Shown piece after piece: positions 60,681 through 64,000 of a DNA stretch of 64,000 nt. Positions within the stretch are counted from its first letter, which is position 1. Every line of letters begins with the position of its first letter. The DNA comes from Serripes groenlandicus. Taxonomy: Eukaryota; Mollusca; Bivalvia; Cardiida; Cardiidae. The position numbers were made by a program, and so were the translations under genes. The stretch is taken from the NCBI GenBank assembly GCA_031761405.1, contig JASEVX010000013.1:54675136-54739135 (forward strand). Reading direction: 5' to 3'. The notes beneath the pieces were generated by a model that saw only the letters and a program-made list of their open reading frames with translations, was not told the DNA's origin and ran no database searches.

Positions 60681-60819
60681 TTTAAGGATTTAAAAGTGGT
60701 ATTATTTATACTAACCAAACATGAAACAAAGCAAACTTGATTTTGGTTAAATGTGAATATTTATTCAGTAAAGTGAAAATTTGTTTGTTCAAACCCCTGC
60801 GAAATGAAATTCATGAAAT

Positions 60820-61019
60820 CATGACTTTTCATACCTTTTAAGGATTGTTCATGCACCACTCTTTATCAGTTATTGAGTAGTGTTCATGAACATTTGGACA
60901 TGAATTAACAGTCCTTGAATTTTTTTCTTGGATAGTTCATGAACAGTTGAAGGACATGTCAATTGGTTCAAGAAAATATTAAAGTTCTTAAAATGTTCAT
61001 AAACGGACATCATGAATGG
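60820..61019. repeat. TTCATGAAC/CATGAATGGTTC repeat, left part
   Basis: Repeated gttcatgaac and catcatgaatggttc words. The same repeat resumes at 62338-62470 after the SINE insertion. Confidence 0.6.
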
Positions 61020-62339
61020 TTCGCCGAGCCCAACTAGAAATACTGTGAGCAAAGCTCACTGAAGAATACCCCCCGCTCCCCTCCCAAAGCATCGGATACA
61101 ATGGTAAAGTTTAAGTTGCCCTTACAAGGTATCACAGGAGTTCTTTGTAACCTCTTAGTTGAATTATCTTTCCTTGGAAGATTCTGAGGAGAAAAATCTT
61201 CCTTCATGCATATCTACATATGATGTGTAGCCTTCATATACAGTTTGAATCAAATCAACTGAGCCCTTTAGGAGGAGTAGCGCTTACAAGGTATGTGCAC
61301 AGGAGTCCTTCGCAGGTAACCTCTAAGTTGAATTATCTCCCCTTGGAAGAATCTGCGGCGTATGATCTTCCTTCATGCATATCTACATATGATGTGTGAC
61401 CTTCATGTAAAGTTTGAACCAAATGTATTGAGCCGTTTAGGAGGAGTAGTGCTTACAAGAAATGTGGAGGTATGTGCACAGGAGTCCCTCGCAGGTAACC
61501 TCTAAGTTGAATTATCTCCCCTTGGAAGAATCCGAGGTGTATGATCTTCCTTCATGCATATCTACATATGATGTGTAACCTTCATGTAAAGTTTGAACCA
61601 AATGCATTGAGCCGTTTAGGAGGAGTAGTGCTTACAAGAAATGTGGAGGTATGTGCACAGGAGTCCCTCGCAGGTAACCTCTAAGTCGAATTATCTCCCC
61701 TTGGAAGAATCCGAGGCATATGATCTTCCTTCATGCATATCTACATATGATGTGTAACCTTCATGTAAAGTTTGAACCAAATGCATTGAGCCGTTTAGGA
61801 GGAGTAGTGCTTACAAGAAATGTGGAGGTATGTGCACAGGAGTCCCTCGCAGGTAACCTCTAAGTCGAATTATCTCCCCTTGGAAGAATCCGAGTCGTAT
61901 GATCTTCCTTCATGCATATCTACATACGATGTGTAACCTTCATGTAAAGTTTGAACCAAATCCATTGAGCCGTTTAGGAGGAGTAGTGCTTACAAGAAAT
62001 GTGGACATACGGACAGACAGACGGACGGACGGACAGACAGGGTGATTCCTATATACCCCCCCAAACTTTGTTTGCCGGGGGGTATAATTAGCTCAGTCGG
62101 TAGCGATGAGGGCTGTCAATCCAGGGGTCGTGAGTTCGAATCCCGGCTCGTCCAACATTTGACAAAAGTCAATGCGACATGCGTCATTTGTCTTTCACCA
62201 ATGGGCTTAGTCTATGTGGAAAAGCAGCCAGTTGCTTGGAAAGAATGTTGTGTGTTGTACTGGTGTGAGAAAACCAGGAAACACATGAGTAGGTGAAATT
62301 GTTAAAAACGGCGTTAAACCCCAATCAATCAATCAATCA
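61020..62339 (+). mobile_element. SINE family A, split by another element
   Basis: Head start ccgagccc at 61024-61031, remainder tagctcagtcggtagcgatg from 62089, B box gagttcgaatcccggctcg, body caccaatgggcttagtctat, tail ggcgttaaaccccaatcaat. Target duplication catgaatggt(t/a)c is seen on both sides. Confidence 0.82.
61034..62085 (+). mobile_element. 179-bp-core element inserted in the SINE head, AA-flanked
   Basis: Left ctagaaatactgtgagcaaa, then gctcactg (hairpin). The array has a 179-bp period (gaggagtagt at 61441, 61620, 61799, 61978). The right end has acggacggacggacagacag and the hairpin atataccccccc ... ggggggtat. Confidence 0.88.
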
Positions 62340-62470
62340 TGAATGGTACAAGAACAGTTGAAGAATTTGTCAAGTTCTTAAACGGTTCATAAACTGACAT
62401 CATGAATGGTTCAAGAACAGTTGAAGATTTTGTCAAGTTCTTAAAACTGTACTTGAACCATTCATGAAGT
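62340..62470. repeat. CATGAATGGTTC repeat, right part
   Basis: Two units of about 68 bp (ggttcaagaacagttgaaga; tttgtcaagttcttaaa). Confidence 0.65.
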
Positions 62471-62496
62471 TGATTAACCCAGAGACCTAAATAGAA

Positions 62497-62544
62497 ATAT
62501 GTGATTAATGTAATAATTATAACAATTATTACATTAATCATATA
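62497..62544. repeat. AT-rich perfect hairpin
   Basis: Arms gattaatgtaataatt and aattattacattaatc around a 5-base loop; no promoter or gene next to it. Confidence 0.7.
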
Positions 62545-62963
62545 AAATACTGTCTGGCTGTGTAATAATTCCTTGATATATACCACTTTGACTAGTTAAT
62601 TAGATATTTTTAACACCGATTAATGTAGCCCAAACATTTTTGTTTTGCATAAGTTGTACGAGTCTTAAATGTTGTCCGTTACACGAATGGTCAGTCTTAC
62701 TAACGTGTGTTTATAAGAATTACAGTGATAACGTCGAATGTCGAAAACGTTGAATTGATAAAACAGAACAAAATGGAAGTGGAAACGTCGAAAAGGAAAA
62801 TATATAGACTAGTTATTATACAGTTCTATACATTTATACCACACAATATAATTAGTAGCTTTTAAGTTAATAATATCTTTTATAGTCATTTAGCTTACGG
62901 GAAGCTACGTACCACTACCGTTTCATACCTTTTTTGATCAATACATTTATAAAGGAGAAATTA
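62545..62963. other. No gene seen
   Basis: AT-rich; nothing recognised. Confidence 0.4.
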
Positions 62964-62965
62964 AA

Positions 62966-64000
62966 CTAGAAATACTGTGAGCAAAGCTCACTGAAGAATA
63001 CCCCCCGCTCCATGTTTGTTTACCATTTGTGTTTAAAATTCAAATCCAGACACTCAAATAGAAAAATATCATGTCACAATGGGTGTAAGTCAAATTCTTC
63101 ATAATGAAAAATCGGAAATACTTCAAAATCAAAGGGAGCTAACCTCTAAGTTAAATTATCTCCCCTTGGAAGAGTCCGAGGCGTGTGATCTTCCTTCATG
63201 CATATCTACATATGATGTGTAACCTTCATGTAAAATTTGAACCAAATCCATTGAGCCGTTTAGGAGGAGTAGTGCTTACAAGAAATGTGGAGGTATGTGC
63301 ACAGGAGTCCCTCGCAGATAACCTCTAAGTTGAATTATCTCCCCTTGGAAGAGTCCGAGGCGTATGATCTTCCTTCATGCATATCTACATATGATGTGTA
63401 ACCTTCATGTAAAATTTGAACCAAATCCATTGAGCCGTTTAGGAGGAGTAGTGCTTACAAGAAATGTGGAGGTATGTGCACAGGAGTCCCTCGCAGATAA
63501 CCTCTAAGTTAAATTATCTCCCCTTGGAAGAGTCCGAGGCGTGTGATCTTCCTTCATGCATATCTACATATGATGTGTAACCTTCATGTAAAGTTTGAAC
63601 CAAATCCATTGAGCCGTTTAGGAGGAGTAGTGCTTACAAGAAATGTGGAGGTATGTGCACAGGAGTCCCTCGCAGATAACCTCTAAGTTGAATTATCTCC
63701 CCTTGGAAGAGTCCGAGGCGTATGATCTTCCTTCATGCATATCTACATATGATGTGTAACCTTCATGTAAAATTTGAACCAAATCCATTGAGCCGTTTAG
63801 GAGGAGTAGTGCTTACAAGAAATGTGGAGGTATGTGCACAGGAGTCCCTCGCAGATAACCTCTAAGTTAAATTATCTCCCCTTGGAAGAGTCCGAGGCGT
63901 GTGATCTTCCTTCATGCATATCTACATATGATGTGTAACCTTCATGTAAAGTTTGAACCAAATCCATTGAGCCGTTTAGGAGGAGTAGTGCTTACAAGAA
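62966..64000 (+). mobile_element. Second 179-bp-core element, runs off the window
   Basis: Same left end as 61034 (ctagaaatactgtgagcaaa). The array has a 179-bp period (63264, 63443, 63622, 63801, 63980). Alternating units (aagttaaattat...gcgtgtgatc versus aagttgaattat...gcgtatgatc) form a 358-bp dimer. Confidence 0.88.

Overview
The window reads as nuclear DNA of a bivalve mollusc. It is AT-rich, intron-containing and dominated by dispersed tRNA-derived SINEs, short inverted-repeat elements, megasatellite-like tandem arrays and nested non-autonomous elements with tandem-repeat cores. The repeat style (SINEs with CAAT tails, and arrays ending in hairpins such as CTCACCTTGAG...CAGGTGAG) and the HEPN/coiled-coil/NACHT gene both fit a bivalve. 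A dreissenid is possible from the look of one MITE family, but that is only a memory-based guess. No rRNA, CRISPR array or convincing functional tRNA gene was seen.

Only one protein-coding gene is well supported, and it lies on the minus strand. Three exons can be joined by splice phase: 53328-53170 (C-terminal part of a DZIP3-like HEPN domain with an R-x4-H motif), 49568-48653 (highly repetitive coiled coil) and 26253-23588 (NACHT NTPase, winged-helix region and degenerate LRR-like tail, ending in TGA). The phases (0/0 and 1/1) fit exactly, giving 1,246 visible residues of an NLR-like innate immune receptor with a 22.4-kb second intron. The 5' end (HEPN start, promoter) was not found and may lie beyond the window.

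Region 1-21.5 kb holds five tandem arrays: 41-bp units (about 0.3-3.0 kb), 76-bp (6.7-10.8 kb), 39-bp (11.1-12.3 kb), 66-bp (13.7-16.0 kb) and 62-bp (18.4-21.5 kb). At least two grew inside transposable elements that can still be recognised on both sides. The 41-bp array is an internal expansion of a SINE, and the 39-bp array is an expansion of the terminal inverted repeat of a TTAA-flanked MITE. The 66-bp unit probably also contains that MITE end. The long ORFs in these arrays are by-products of stop-free repeat units.

Region 21.5-26.6 kb holds SINEs, MITEs and the terminal exon of the receptor gene. Region 26.6-48.6 kb (the large intron) is a stack of nested elements with 145-, 163-, 167-, 146- and 480-bp tandem cores, plus a pair of 0.5-kb inverted repeats 6.1 kb apart. 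Region 49.6-64 kb continues the same families. It also holds a 2.04-kb element with clear terminal inverted repeats and a dispersed GTAACATTGACAC motif, a SINE split by another element, and a 179-bp array that runs off the right edge.
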